In this document: piece by piece, positions 23,255-34,623 of the stretch
Position numbering within the stretch: the stretch's first letter is position 1
How the letters are laid out: each line of letters opens with the position of its first letter
Assembly: GCF_033115175.1 (NCBI RefSeq)
Contig: NC_084835.1
Coordinates: 54,994,948 to 55,058,947 of the forward strand
Direction of reading: 5' to 3'
From: Lepus europaeus
Taxonomy: Eukaryota; Chordata; Mammalia; Lagomorpha; Leporidae
DNA length: 64,000 nucleotides
Made by a program: the position numbers and the translations under genes
Notes under the pieces: model-generated
What the model saw: only the letters and a program-made list of their open reading frames with translations
Told to the model about the DNA's origin: nothing
Database searches by the model: none

Positions 23255-23596
23255 GGGTGGCCGGCGCCGTGACTTAACAGGCTAATCCTCCGCCTTGCGG
23301 CGCCGGCATACCAGGTTCTAGTCCTGGTTGGGGCGCCGGATTCTATCCTGGTTGCCCCTCTTCCAGGCCAGCTCTCTGCTATGGCCCAGGAGTGCAGTGG
23401 AGGATGGCCCAAGTCCTTGGGCCCTGCACCCACATGGGAGACCAGGAGAAGCACCTGGCTCCTGGCTTTGGATCAGCGCGATGAGCCGGCCGCAGCGGCC
23501 ATTGGAGGGTGAACCAACGGCAAAAAGGAAGACCTTCCTCTCTGTCTCTCTCTCTCACTATCCACTCTGCCTGTCAAAAAAAAAAAAAAAAAGGAG
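23255..23596 (+). mobile_element. CSINE, first of a tandem pair
   Basis: Pure A-tail subtype ending in A17; abuts the next copy within about 5 bp. Confidence 0.93.
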
Positions 23597-23886
23597 AGGG
23601 GCCAGCACTGTGGCACACTGGGTTAAGCCTCCACCTGCAGCACCGGCATCCCATATGGGCGCTGGTTCGAGTCCCCACTGCTCCTCTTCTGATCCAGCTC
23701 CCTGCTAATGTGCCTGGGAAAGCAGCAGAGGATGGCCCAAGTACTTGGGCCCTTCACCCAAGACCTGGAAGAAGCAGCTCCTGGCCCCTGGCTTCAGCTG
23801 GTTGTGACCATGTCAGGAGTAAACCAGCAGATGGAAGATCTCTCTTTCTCTCTGTAATTCTGACTTATAAATAAATAAATCTTGGG
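23597..23886 (+). mobile_element. CSINE, second of a tandem pair
   Basis: AAATAAATAAATCTT-tail subtype; starts right after the A-tail of the preceding copy. Confidence 0.9.
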
Positions 23887-24685
23887 GGGGAAAAGGATAA
23901 AAAGATACACTCGCAGTTGCTCCCTAGTTCCTATAAGACAAGTGTAAAACAGGCTCTTCCTGGTTTCCAAGGACCACCTAAGCTCACCTGTGGTTTCCAG
24001 CACGTTTCAGCGATCTCCCCTCTCGCCCTAACACACACCCTCTGCTAGAGGCAGCTGTTCCACCACTCACAAGCTCCTGCCGGTGCTCAGGCCTCTCCCT
24101 CTAAGATCATGATTTACCCCCCTGATTTTACTACTTCCAATATTTCCTCTCTGAAATTTTGCACGCACCAGTGGTTCTCAGTGGGGGAAGAAATCATACC
24201 TGAGGACATCCTGATCAACCACAGGGGCTTTTCCGAATGTGTCTTCAATGCTCCCCCTGTGGGGATCCCTGCTATCGAAGTGTATGCAGAGCCCACCTCC
24301 CAAGTCCTTTCTTCATTACACAGATCATCTCCTGCGCATGGGCTAGAATGAGGGCCCTTGACCTGTGTAAGCTCCTGGAGGACCAAGACACGGCACAGCT
24401 CCACCCTCAGCATCATGCTGAGCACACAGTGGGTGCCACACACAACATCCAGGTGCATCCTAGGGCTGGATTTCTAAGCCAGTGTGACTTAGCCTGATGA
24501 GCAAAATGTGAGTGCACCCAGAAACTCACTGGAGAGCTGTGTAAGGGGCCCCATCAGCCCAAGCCCCTGAGTAGCCACAGGAAGACTCACTGCTAACCTG
24601 TGTGGAGCATGTACCATGACAGAGAAACCAACCTTTGTAAGGTTAAGTGGCTGAGACTTGGGAGCTCTCTGATTCTCTGGGATAA
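23887..24685. other. Unassigned sequence
   Basis: A 114-codon minus-strand ORF (24114-24458) has no recognisable family. The piece around 24172-24195 (agtggttctcagtggggga) hints at another MER-type DNA transposon end, but too little matches. Confidence 0.4.
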
Positions 24686-24828
24686 CCTTGGTTCTCAAAG
24701 TGGGTGCAAACCCCCAGCAGCTGGGAGCTTGTTAGCAATGCAAAGTTTCAGCTCCAGCTCCAGCCCCACCATGTCTGCACCTGCATTTTAGCAAGTTCCT
24801 CTCAGGTCCCATTGTTATTAAAGTGAAA
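24686..24828 (+). mobile_element. MER5-like (hAT-Charlie) DNA transposon relic
   Basis: The phrases ggttctcaaagtgggtgcaa, gggagcttgttagcaatgca and gcacctgcattttagcaag follow the order of the MER5A non-autonomous hAT consensus. It is a non-coding fossil. Confidence 0.65.
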
Positions 24829-24956
24829 GGCACCGTCCTTGACTATCCTAATTGTGACTACTCAGGAGGCCAAATCAGCACTAAAATGGGTGCACATCGG
24901 CCAGGAAGGATGGAAATGCAGTCACTTGAAGGACAGCAAACATGTATAATGATGTG

Positions 24957-25375
24957 GAGAGGCTGCACTGTGGTTTGGTTATTAGTTTGTGTCAAAGACT
25001 TGGTCTCCAGAGTTTGCTAATGGTTAATGGATTGAGGGTACGAAAGCCAATCGTGGTGGCTGAAGTGACCAGATTGGATTAGGTTGTTGGCACAGTCCCC
25101 CATGACCAAATCACAGTGGCTTCATAAGGAAAGACCACACACACATCAATACATCAACACACTCGTTCTTTCTGTACCTGTGCTTCCTGGCTCGCCACAG
25201 GATCATTCTTCCTCCCCGCACACTCAGCCACTATCGTCCTGCAGCCTCACCAGGTGGCCGAACCAATGCAGCTGCCTAAGTGGGACTGCAAACTTCCAAA
25301 ACCAGGAGCCAAAGGAAACAGCCTTCCTTCATAAGCGTGAGCTGCAGTCACGAAAAGCTGACTAGTGCAGGTTGG
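24957..25375 (+). mobile_element. MaLR-type (MLT1-like) solo LTR
   Basis: Begins ggctgcactgtggtttggtt and shows LTR-like blocks (caaagacttggtctccagag; ggttaatggattgagggta; accaaatcacagtggcttca). It ends gtcacgaaaagctgactagt, matching the characteristic end of MLT1-type LTRs. Confidence 0.65.
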
Positions 25376-25689
25376 AAAACATCACTGGTTACTGCTGCCT
25401 GCACCTAATGAATCCCACCAGAGGGGAAAGCTTTAGCTGCCTGCAGAGGGGGCTCCACCTGCACCAACGTGGAGGCACAACACGGCCAAACTGAACACTT
25501 CAAGCGTATGCTATATGTGTCTTATCACAATTTTTAAATATATGCATTGAATTATTTCGTGATAAACTGGAAACCATCTTTAGGAAAAAACAATTCAAGA
25601 AAATCTAGCATCAAAGGGCTTCAGAATGGGGAGAAACAGTTCTTCCCAGGCCAATGAGAAAAGATGAAACTAAGCTGAACAACGCAGAC

Positions 25690-25908
25690 CAATTAAAACT
25701 CACTTCTGGCTCCGGCTCCTAACCCTAGCTTCCTGCTAATTCAGACCATGAAGGCCACAGGTGATGGTTCAAATAATTGGGTTCCCCCCGCTCCATCCCC
25801 AGGAGACTCACATTGAGTTCCCACCCCCACTGCTGCAGGCATTTGTGGAATAACCCAGTGGATGTGAGCCCTCGCTCTTGCTCTCTCTCCCTCTCCCTAA
25901 TTAATTTA
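25690..25908 (+). mobile_element. CSINE, 5'-truncated and old
   Basis: Starts mid-body (cttctggctccggctcctaa) and decays after the CT stretch. Confidence 0.65.
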
Positions 25909-28900
25909 AAACATAAAAGCTCAGAGTTGGCACTAGAAGCAATTCAAGGGGATGCTCTCATCATCACTACTAAATCTTCAGAGTAGACTCTGAGGAAAGT
26001 TGTGAAAGGATGCACTAAAAGGGTCCTTTGAATTCTTTCCATTGGATCAAATGTCTCAGGGAAAAGAAATTCAAGGCAAGATTTCCTTCCAAGTCCAATA
26101 GGCTCCTGTTTCCACAATCAAGACAAGGAGCAAAAAGGGGAACTATGTGGTGAGTTTAAGGACTGGGTGTAGCTCTGCAGTGTCCAGCGAGGTATCCCCT
26201 GGCCACGCGAATGCTCAGAAGCTGCTGCTGTGTGCCTGCCCCTCTGCCTATCTGTGGATGGGAGAGCCTGCATGGTTCCCTGTCCCACCATGACTGATTG
26301 GCTCAGGGATGGGATCTATATGCTGTCTTTTTAGTTTGTGGGTCTGAAAATGCAGAGGCTATCTGGGATCTTTTTCAGGGACTCCCTCAGCCACAGCTCA
26401 GATACAAACCCCGACTTGGCGGCAGTGAGAACTGCTCTTACAGGAGTCAGAGTATGGAGTGACAAGATGTAAAATATTACAAAATGTTTTACAATATGTC
26501 CACAGGTTTATGTTTAATTACATGTAGTGCTGGAAGTATGGACAATACTCCCACTTACCTTGAACTAGCCATGTCCCGAAATAATCCATGGCTCATTAGC
26601 AACTAGATGGCAAAGATTCTCTGCTGGCCACTGCTTCTAGCCCATCCTGTGCACACAATAGGTGATACCCCCAAACACTTGTTTACTACAACACAGACTT
26701 TTCACAGTATATAAAGTCACATGTGTGTACAACTTTATTTTATTTATATCATTTTGAACTAAGAAATGGCCATCTTGGAATAAACATTGTTAAGGGAACT
26801 TTATCACAATTCACCACTGGATGTGCCCTCTCATTTTGCAGTAGCTGTTGACAAACTGGCAGAAAGATCAAAAGCATTGAGTATATCTTATCATATATCA
26901 CATCAAAACAGCAACATATCATCAGAATGACCAAAGGGGTGGGTTGGTCTTCCCATTTCATTAATCATTTTCTTGAATATATTTTTACACAAAATAAAGT
27001 CCCTACAGAAGCAGAATGTTAATATACAATGTCATATCATATTCAAAAGTTCTGTGGGTTTTATTGAGGGGGGCAGAGACTTTGCTGGATGCCAGGGTCC
27101 AACTTGGGTATTGATATTTACCAAGTCATTACACACACATATTCTTTCCAAAGAAGCGTCTAAACAACTTGGGTTATTTCTGTACTATTTATAGAGTGAT
27201 TAGAAGACATTGGAGAATTTCCTCAAAGACCTTTATGTAAAAACAGGTCAGACCTTGTACTAAGTCATGAAGCACCTCAAGCAGAGGATTACCCTGATGA
27301 GATTTCGACTCCCAGATGGAGCCAACATAAATCACAAGAGCCGAAATTTTATTCACCCCATACAGTTGGAACTCTAGCAGTCTCTCATACTCAGGGCTAG
27401 TGGGCAGAAGAGTCAGCGCAATCACAAACACTGAGTGTGTCCCGACTCCATGCAAGGGACTGCCGCAGGGAGGCAGGTGTCACAGAGCCCGGAATCCTGT
27501 GAGACGCGTCACAGCGATGCTGGACTGGTTTCCCACAGCACTGTCACTGGGATCACCCACTCCCATTTACCCTCACATACATGTGCAGCACAGGGAACAG
27601 AAGACATGGGAATGGTCAGCCTCCCCTGTTAATTTGCCACTTTCAAAAGATGTGGGTGTTTGGTGTACACTTCTGCTCAGCCAGCACCATTTCTTTTTTC
27701 CTGGACTCTGCAGTCCCAAGGGTGGGAGTCCAGCTGGAAGTCAATTCCCCAGGAGGTCCCTGACTTCAACAGGAATGGCCCTTCTTCCCTCCCAATAGCT
27801 GCTTGTAGTGCGACCCTGACAGTCCACTGCCTTACATATTCTTTCCCCTTCACTGGGAGCAACCTGGGAGTAGAGGTCCAAAACAAAAGAGAAAATATTC
27901 ACGACAGCAAAACTGAAATAATGGAATGTGAAAACCCGAGGGAACTCCTGCCCTTCCCTTCAGGTGAGGGCCCTGGGACAGGGTGCTACACTGCTGCTCC
28001 AGACCATGCTCCGAACGTGGTTGGCTCCTGGGTCCTTCCTTGCTATTTGCCCCCCTTGAGTCATTTCTTTAAAAATGAAAAGCAAATCTCTTATGTTGCT
28101 TTGTCAATTTACAAGAAATCCTCCCACGTTCTCTTGCAGTGCTCATGAGCATCCTGGGAGGTCAGCCCAGGTGTGGAACTTGAAGCATCCAGTGTTAGGT
28201 CTTCTCCCTCTGTTCTGGACTGAAGAAGATGGGTCTCCTACAAAGCAGACTGGGCCCCTGACCCTGGCTGGCTGTGGCAGTCAGGTCAAGATGCTGCAAA
28301 GTACACCGTGGCGGGGCTTCAGGCACTAAAGCAGACCTTGTGCAAAAAGGGTCGAAGAAAGGTTGGCTCTGGGTAGGCACTACATACAGCACATGGAGCA
28401 GCCCTGATAAGCCCCCAAACGCTCCCTGGGGGACCCTGGATTGGAGCAGAAGAACATAGTAAGGAAGAGTCACAGAGGCTTTCACAGCACTTGAGGCAAG
28501 ATTTGCTGCATAAAGTTATATGTCTGGGTCAGTGCAAAACCGTAATTGCAGAAACAGAATTAAAGAAAATCCACCCTGGGACAATTGTGAGCACAGGCCA
28601 GGGATTCAAAGGTTTAAGAGAGGAGACTGCAGAGGCATCCACAGCAGATGAGTGGGAAACCACAAAGGGAAAGGATCTGACCCCCCCGGCTCTCCCTTGA
28701 AAGGTAGGCACCACTCCCAGGTGCATCAAGCAAAGCACAAACCCGCTTCCAGGGCAAAAGAGCAACACGTGGTGTAGCTTTGTGGTTTTCCTTTCACTAA
28801 CAGCCAGCTCCTAGTCATGCATAGAATCACACCCAGGATGTTGTCCACTCCCTGAGCACACCCTTGCCAAGTGCAAAAAGGAAGGGCTCCCCAGATGTGG

Positions 28901-29165
28901 ACTGAAGCAGACACAATGGGATGAATGAGGACCATAAGTGTCACAGTTCTTTCTCCAAATGGAGAAGCAACAAGTGCATGCTTGTCACAATCACTGCAGG
29001 GAGAAAGGAACACATCTTCAGCACAGGTCTGAGCTGGCACAGGGGCCAAGGCAACGCCCAGTTTGGATTCCTAGGGCTCTTGCTTACCTGCTGGCTGCGG
29101 CTGACCGACCCTGTCATCGGTAAAGGAGGAGGAAGAAGAGAGCCATAGAGAGGAGAACTTCGTGT
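25909..29165. other. Unique 3' flank of MC5R, no repeat recognised
   Basis: No SINE, LINE or LTR was recognised in this 3.2 kb downstream of MC5R. Small ORFs such as 27660-28148 (+) show no family resemblance and no codon pattern I can support. A 3' UTR of MC5R presumably occupies the part nearest 29165; no canonical AATAAA is seen close to the stop on the minus strand. Confidence 0.5.
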
Positions 29166-30143
29166 TTAATATCTGCCAGGGAACCTACAGGCTATTCTGA
29201 AGCCATGGCAACAAATAATCTCTTTAAAGGTCTTGCGCATCTCCTGGCTGCGGAAGGCATATATCAGAGGATCGATCACGGAATTACACATGATGAGGAT
29301 GAGGTACATGTTGAAGTGGGACATGAAACAAGAGCAGTAGAGGTTCTGAGGGCACGAAATCATTAAGATGAGATGAAGGAAGAAGGGAGCCCAGCACACG
29401 ATGAACACACCCAGCAGCATGGTGAGCGTGATGGCGCCCTTCATGCTTGTCCTCTGCCGTACGGAAGTATACCCGGGGGCAGCCGCTATCCGCTTGACAT
29501 GGGTCCGTGCCAGGAGGAACATGTGGATGTACAGAGACACCATGAGGAAGAGCATGGTGAAGAACATGGAGATGAGGCAGATGATGACGTAGGTGGATTC
29601 GTAGTAAATGATGAAGACGATGCCGCAGCCGGTGCAGAAGGTCCAGATGCACGCGATGATCACCCCAGAGCGCCTCGCTGTCATGATGTGGTGGTACCGC
29701 AGGGCGTAGAAGATGGTGACGTATCTGTCCACCGCAATGGCCAGCAAACTACACATGGAGGCCACCACGGAAATGCAGATCATGGAGTCAAACACGTTGT
29801 CAATCTGACGCACAAAGGCGTCCGCGATCACCAGGTGCTTGTTATTGATTAAGTAGATAGTGATGGTCTCCCAGGCGTTGGACATGCTCACCAGCATGTC
29901 AGCCACTGCTAGGCTGCACACGAAGAAGTACATGGGAGAGTGCAAGTTCTTGTTCTTCACGATGGCGCCGATGACCAGGATGTTCTCCAGCAAGCTGATG
30001 AGCCCCAGAGTCAGGAACACCTCCACAGCGATGCCCATGTCTTCACACGGCGAAGACCTGTTCTTGACATTTGGTCCAGAATGGTTGCCTTCTGTGGCAT
30101 TCAAGTTGAGGTCCACGAAAGGCAGGTGAGATGAGGAATTCAT
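29166..30143 (-). CDS. MC5R: Melanocortin receptor 5 (class A GPCR), intact
   Basis: The product is a Gs-coupled plasma-membrane receptor for alpha-MSH and ACTH-type peptides; in mammals MC5R is best known for controlling exocrine (sebaceous, lacrimal, preputial) secretion. The reading frame gives 325 residues, the usual MC5R length, starting MNSSSHLPF and ending at TAA. Seen directly: N-glycosylation sequons at N2, N15, N20 and N28; seven hydrophobic segments; N54 in TM1 and D82 in TM2; the melanocortin acidic ligand-pocket triad E92, D115 and D119; DRY at 139-141; the DPLIY variant of NPxxY at 291-295; and likely palmitoylated C311/C312. The very short second extracellular loop is typical of melanocortin receptors. 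I chose the ATG at 30143 because it matches the family N-terminus and has G at -3 and A at +4. The frame stays open for 133 more codons upstream (to 30542), but that part has no receptor homology. No frameshift or missing key residue is seen. Identity is very secure. Confidence 0.98.
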   Translation of the reverse strand: MNSSSHLPFVDLNLNATEGNHSGPNVKNRSSPCEDMGIAVEVFLTLGLISLLENILVIGAIVKNKNLHSPMYFFVCSLAVADMLVSMSNAWETITIYLINNKHLVIADAFVRQIDNVFDSMICISVVASMCSLLAIAVDRYVTIFYALRYHHIMTARRSGVIIACIWTFCTGCGIVFIIYYESTYVIICLISMFFTMLFLMVSLYIHMFLLARTHVKRIAAAPGYTSVRQRTSMKGAITLTMLLGVFIVCWAPFFLHLILMISCPQNLYCSCFMSHFNMYLILIMCNSVIDPLIYAFRSQEMRKTFKEIICCHGFRIACRFPGRY

Positions 30144-30542
30144 TGCTCGAGAAAAGTGCTCCTCTGCTGGCGGCCGATTACTGTAAAATAGGGTTTTCTC
30201 ATGATCCAGAGAGGTTAGTAGTGTCCCAAAGAAACACAACAGCATGCCGACAGCAAGTGCAAGCTGACAAAGGCTGCGGCAGAGGCGAGAGCCAGGCTTG
30301 GCCACTCTGGCTTGCAGTCCTGCCCCCTGGAGCACCGCCCCTCCAACATTCAGGCTTAAACTCCCACCAGCCTCTTGAAAACTCTGCTCCCTGCAAGATC
30401 CCATCCTTCCGTTCCTCACCAGCACGGCAGTACCCCTCCCTGCCCAGCATAGCTTCATTCCTTCTGCCTGTTGTCCTAGTTGGTGCCCAAGTTCACCCTC
30501 CAACGTGTCCCCTGCACACAACCTGCAAAATCCCAGCCCCAC
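30144..30542 (-). other. Open in-frame extension upstream of MC5R
   Basis: The MC5R frame continues open for 133 codons upstream, beginning with an ATG at 30542. The deduced segment contains a hydrophobic stretch (about residues 91-110) but resembles no receptor N-terminus. I read it as 5' UTR or intron that happens to be open, since the conserved start is at 30143 and candidate splice acceptors lie inside it. Confidence 0.6.
30181..30270 (-). promoter_or_regulatory. MC5R: Candidate splice acceptors for the MC5R coding exon
   Basis: Two minus-strand CAG sites preceded by pyrimidines could accept the intron from the CpG-island donor. One follows a strong pyrimidine-rich tract (CTCTGCCGCAGCCTTTGTCAG, cut between 30264 and 30263). 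The other (CCCTATTTTACAG, cut between 30181 and 30180) lies 37 nt before the ATG. Either would exclude most of the upstream open frame from the mRNA. These are motif matches only. Confidence 0.35.
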
Positions 30543-31189
30543 ACCCAGTGTTCACAACCCTAAGGCTACGGCATCCCGATTTCCTCGGGTTTCTCAACAG
30601 AGAGATCCCTATTCTCTTCAGAGAGACAGGTGCATTCTGAACATTGGTCCCGAACCCTCTCAAAGCTGCAACACTCAGTCTCCACAGACACGTACAGCGA
30701 AGACTTCAACAAAGCAGCCTGCTTCCTTGGAATAATCACACGTAAAACGTGACTGCCTTCCATCTGAAAGCCTGGGTTACACATACATGTTAAAGTTGAA
30801 GAAAACAGAATGTCACTTTCCCCTCAATAAACGCTTTCCCCTGACTTCTGCATTATTTGAAATTCCAAGAAGTCTCATCAGTAGATACTTTAAAAAGTCC
30901 CACATGAGCAGAGAATGAAGAAACACGCAATTTAAATTTACTGCTTTGTTGCACAATTTGTCCCTCGCGATTTATATTCAAAAATCCCTTTGCCCTGCAA
31001 ACTCAGAGCACATCTGAAGAGTTGGGATTTCTGCCATCAAAGCTCATCCTTACATATTTATGACCAAGTTATGTCCAGGTCTATCATACTATCACATTAC
31101 CATCAGAGCGAGACGTTTTCAAAAATCACTGGGCGAGCTGGCTGCCACCTCTCCGTTCCAGTTCCCACGAAGGAAAGGAAGGATCTCGC

Positions 31190-31620
31190 ATTCTTCCCCG
31201 GCGACTTCAAGCACATGCAAAGTTGTGTGGCTACTCACCGCGGTTCTTCCTGCTCCCGCCCGCAGGGCGCCTCGCGCCTTCCCGGGACTCGGACTCTCTC
31301 AGCCTGGGCGCCCGGTGTCCCCGCGCGTTGACAGCTGCCGGGAACTCTGAGCCATCGCGGGACCAGCTCCTCCTGGCCTGCGCAGGGCGCGGTCGCCTCG
31401 CGCGCTCCGGCCTTTACGCAGCCCGGGGCCCGCCCTCGCCTCCGCCCCCGCCCCCGCCGCCCCGGCCGCCCCCGCCCCGCACCTGCTCCGCAGCCGGGCG
31501 CTGCTGGGGAGCCGGGTTCGCGGTACCCCCTAGCGGCGCAGCACCGCCCCGCACTGCCCCGCGCTCCGCGGCGGCGGCGCCCTCCCCAGAAGGGCGCGCA
31601 CATGTCGGTTCTTTGTAGCG
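31190..31620 (-). promoter_or_regulatory. MC5R: CpG island, likely MC5R promoter and non-coding first exon
   Basis: This is the most GC- and CpG-rich stretch of the window, with several GGGCGG-type Sp1-like motifs on the minus strand around 31430-31485. It lies about 1.1-1.5 kb upstream of the MC5R ATG. Read on the minus strand, its MC5R-proximal edge contains CCGCG|GTGAGTAG (donor GT at 31238-31237), an excellent splice donor. A non-coding exon here spliced to an acceptor near the coding exon would explain the island. Promoter function is inferred from position and composition. No TATA box is evident. Confidence 0.6.
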
Positions 31621-31624
31621 GTTT

Positions 31625-31720
31625 GTCTTGTGTCTTCGGTGTTTTCCTTTTCCTCTCCTCTCTCCTTTCTCCTCTGCCTCTCCCATTTCCCCTCTTCCTC
31701 TCCCGGTCTTCCTCTTCCGC
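31625..31720. repeat. Polypyrimidine/polypurine tract beside the CpG island
   Basis: About 95 bp of almost pure C/T on the plus strand (G/A on the minus) immediately upstream of the putative MC5R promoter. It may be a simple repeat or a GAGA-type promoter element. It keeps several frames open and explains the spurious Ser/Leu-rich and Arg/Glu-rich ORFs here. Confidence 0.7.
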
Positions 31721-31869
31721 ACGGACTGAAGCGCTCAAAGCCGATGCGGTGCACCCTGAAGCTCTCTGTCACGGCCGCCACCCGGACTCTGCCACACCAC
31801 ACACCTGCTAGCTGGCTGAGGCTGCAACTCCCGCACACGGCAGCCTTTACTGTCACTTAAGCAGAAAAA

Positions 31870-33769
31870 GAGGAGTCCCTGGGATGGAATACCCTCCCAT
31901 TTCTCTGACACCCAGAATTCTGACCTTCATTCACCGGGACGTTCATGTTGGCCTACACGGACCCAGGGCAAAATGCACAAGGCTGCTTTGCCATTATCGC
32001 TTTCTGTGGGCTCCACACAGACTCAGACAGTGCTTCCAGTAAATACGAGCAACGGATGCCGCCATCCCCATGGTCCTATGCACCCCACCCCAGGGAAGGG
32101 TGGAGGGTCCCCGTGCCAAGGTGAGAGCCACAGGACGGAATTTTGTGATTTCCCATGTTGAGGATGGTGTTGTGTTCTTACGGAAGAAGTGTCTGCTAGA
32201 AAAATTGCCGATGTTCAAGCATCCCCCTGTTTACTTCTCATGCTCGAGATCAGAAGGGGTTCTGCAAGAGGCTCTGCTTCCCCCCCCCAACACCCCCAAA
32301 AGTACTAAATACAGCGGCTGCTGTGCACACCGGGCTGTACTGGGCTTGTCTGGCGCTGACCATGGAGGTGTGCATCTCTCTGCTTCCCTGCAGGTGCTTT
32401 ACCGAGTGCTGTGCATGAATTCGTTCTCTTACTCTTTCAAAACCCTAGGAAGCGGGTACTCATCACTACCACCCCACAAAGGAGGGAGCCAACACTTACC
32501 AAGTTCAGGTGGCAAAGCCAGGTTCCCAGCGCTGGACAGCAGCAGGGTTGGTAGTTGCAGCCTGGCTGCAGGGCCCACTGCCTCACCTGGCACAGCACCG
32601 AGGCCTCTCTGGGGAGACCCGGTGGCCGCGGAGCACGATCCTTTCAAAATGCTGCCAGTCTCATTCGCAGTGGGTTTGTCTTCCTATTTTATGAATTTTC
32701 ATATTTAGGTTGCCCTGAATTATTTGGAAAAAGGAGGGAGATGTTTTAATTGCTTTTCTATTCTGAAACAGTATAAGTGCAGTTGGAATTCTTTGTTTCT
32801 TGCAGGAAAATAATTGAAGTCAAAAGAGCTAGGAGAATACACACTGAGCTCCTCAACCAGCTCTGTCGATGGAAACATTGTCTCTCAAATAGCATGGTGA
32901 GAACAATGCATAACACAAACACAAGAAGGTAGCCATCTAAGAGCCCCCAGATTCCTCTCCAATACTCTCTTCTCACTTGAAGGCCAAAGTAACCATGTGA
33001 CAAACTCAGTGCTTTATTTTGATTTATTTCTTGAACATGGACAGCAGAGACAATCCTCAGACCAAATGCACAGAATGAACACTTGGAGTTATATGGTGGC
33101 AGCTTCCAAGGGTGACATCTATTTGGACACCTGTGTCCCAGGTTGAGGTCTCTGCCATGCTGGCACTGAGAGGAGCTCAAAGTGCAGGATGGCACAGGAA
33201 GCCACTGGGGGCAGCACCTGAGGAGGGCAAGGGCAAGGCAGGAGGGAAGAAGTGGAAGAACCACTGGGCAGCCTCCTGGGCCTCTGCCTAGGAGCAGTTG
33301 CCTGGAGCAGCCACATGTGGGATGCACCAAGTTTCCTGCCTCACCATAGAGAAACCAGAAGGGATGAACATCTGTTGGGAGCCTGCAATACCCAACATGG
33401 TCCAGAGCCTCAGGGAATTCTCCCCATAGCCCTAGAAGGTCAATCTTCCTCTTCCATCTGCAGGACAAAGAAGCCAAGGCTCCAGGCAGTCATGACTTCT
33501 CAGCTAGTGGTGAAAATGCCATCAGGATCTGAATCCAGCCTTCTAGGCAGCATCTGTGCCTATGGCAGAGTCTAGGGTATTAAATCCCCTGCCTTGACCA
33601 CACTGCCGTAGAGGAGGAAACTGGGGCTGCTCGCTGATTCCCAGGGCAGCCAGGGGAGGAGCAGGGGAGGACGAGAAGTAAAAGGTGAGAGATGAAGAGG
33701 CAGAGATGGGGGGTACATGACCCAGGGTGTGGGAAGCTGAGGGCTGAAGGGTGAGATGCAGGGCAGGGC
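31870..33769. other. Unique sequence upstream of the MC5R CpG island
   Basis: No interspersed repeat was recognised. The largest open frame is a 239-codon minus-strand ORF (32758-33477), which is Leu/Cys-rich with two hydrophobic stretches and no recognisable family. Without splice or conservation evidence I do not call it a gene. Confidence 0.45.
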
Positions 33770-33831
33770 ATGTAATAAATAAATAATGTATTGATTACTT
33801 GAAAGGTGAAGTTACAGAGAGGGAGAGGCAA

Positions 33832-33883
<52 letters not shown>

Positions 33884-34079
33884 TCCATCCACTGGTTCAC
33901 TCCCCTAAAAGGTTGCAGTGGCCGGGGCTAGGCAAGCTGAAACCAGGAGCCAGTAGCTCCATCCGGATTCTCCCACATGGGTGTAGGGGCCCAAGGATTT
34001 GGGCCATGTTCTGCTGCTTTCCCAGGTGTATTATCAGGGAGTTGCATCAGAAGTGGAGCAGCCAGAACACGAGCTGTGG
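33770..34079 (-). mobile_element. CSINE with long (GA)n
   Basis: Antisense, with over 40 bp of uninterrupted GA (CT in sense); head truncated. Confidence 0.88.
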
Positions 34080-34459
34080 TTAACTTTGACCATAGGTCAC
34101 AGGAAGGATACCAGGCTCCATGCTGAGAGCCAGGGGAAGCCTTGCAAGGTTTTAACAGGGGTGCAATCTTTCAGATTTGTAGATGAGCCCACTCAAGGGT
34201 GTAACCTTTCAGAATTGTAGTTCCAGAAGCTCAGTCTGGCTGAGATCAAGGGGCAGAACTGGAGGAGCTCAAGAGTGGAGACGGCTGCAGGTCCAGAGCA
34301 GTTTCACAGCTGAAAACAGGCCCCTGGCTGGCTCCGTCCATCCACCCAGGATGCAGAGACCTGGCCAATCCATGCTTGGGCCAGACTCTTCACAGTGGCA
34401 GTGAAATTACACAAAGCCATGCTCCCGGGGAACACCTGAATATCAAGTCTGAAAATATG

Positions 34460-34610
34460 AAAAAAAATTAGGGCCGGCGCCGCAGCTTCAGATCAGCACG
34501 GTGCACCGGCTGCAGCGGCCATTGCGGGGTGAACCAACAGAAAAGGGAAGACCTTTCTCTCTGTCTCTCTCTCTTTCACTGTCCACTCTGCCTGTCAAAA
34601 AAAAAAAAAA
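34460..34610 (+). mobile_element. CSINE with internal deletion
   Basis: The head (gggccggcgccgcagc) jumps straight to the late body (ttcagatcagcacggtgcac), then CT and A-tail. TSD gtctgaaaatatg (34447-34459) / gactgaaaatatg (34611-34623). Confidence 0.9.
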
Positions 34611-34623
34611 GACTGAAAATATG

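Noticed and set aside
1-29165. MC2R, expected near MC5R by synteny
   Set aside because: No melanocortin-type frame other than MC5R is present; in human the genes are tens of kb apart, so MC2R probably lies beyond the left end.
29284-29852. Histidine-rich minus-strand and Asp/His-rich plus-strand ORFs over MC5R
   Set aside because: They are frame shadows of the strongly biased MC5R coding sequence.
32758-33477. 239-codon minus-strand ORF with two hydrophobic stretches upstream of MC5R
   Set aside because: No family resemblance, no promoter or splice support; cysteine/leucine-rich composition is typical of chance frames in GC-balanced DNA.
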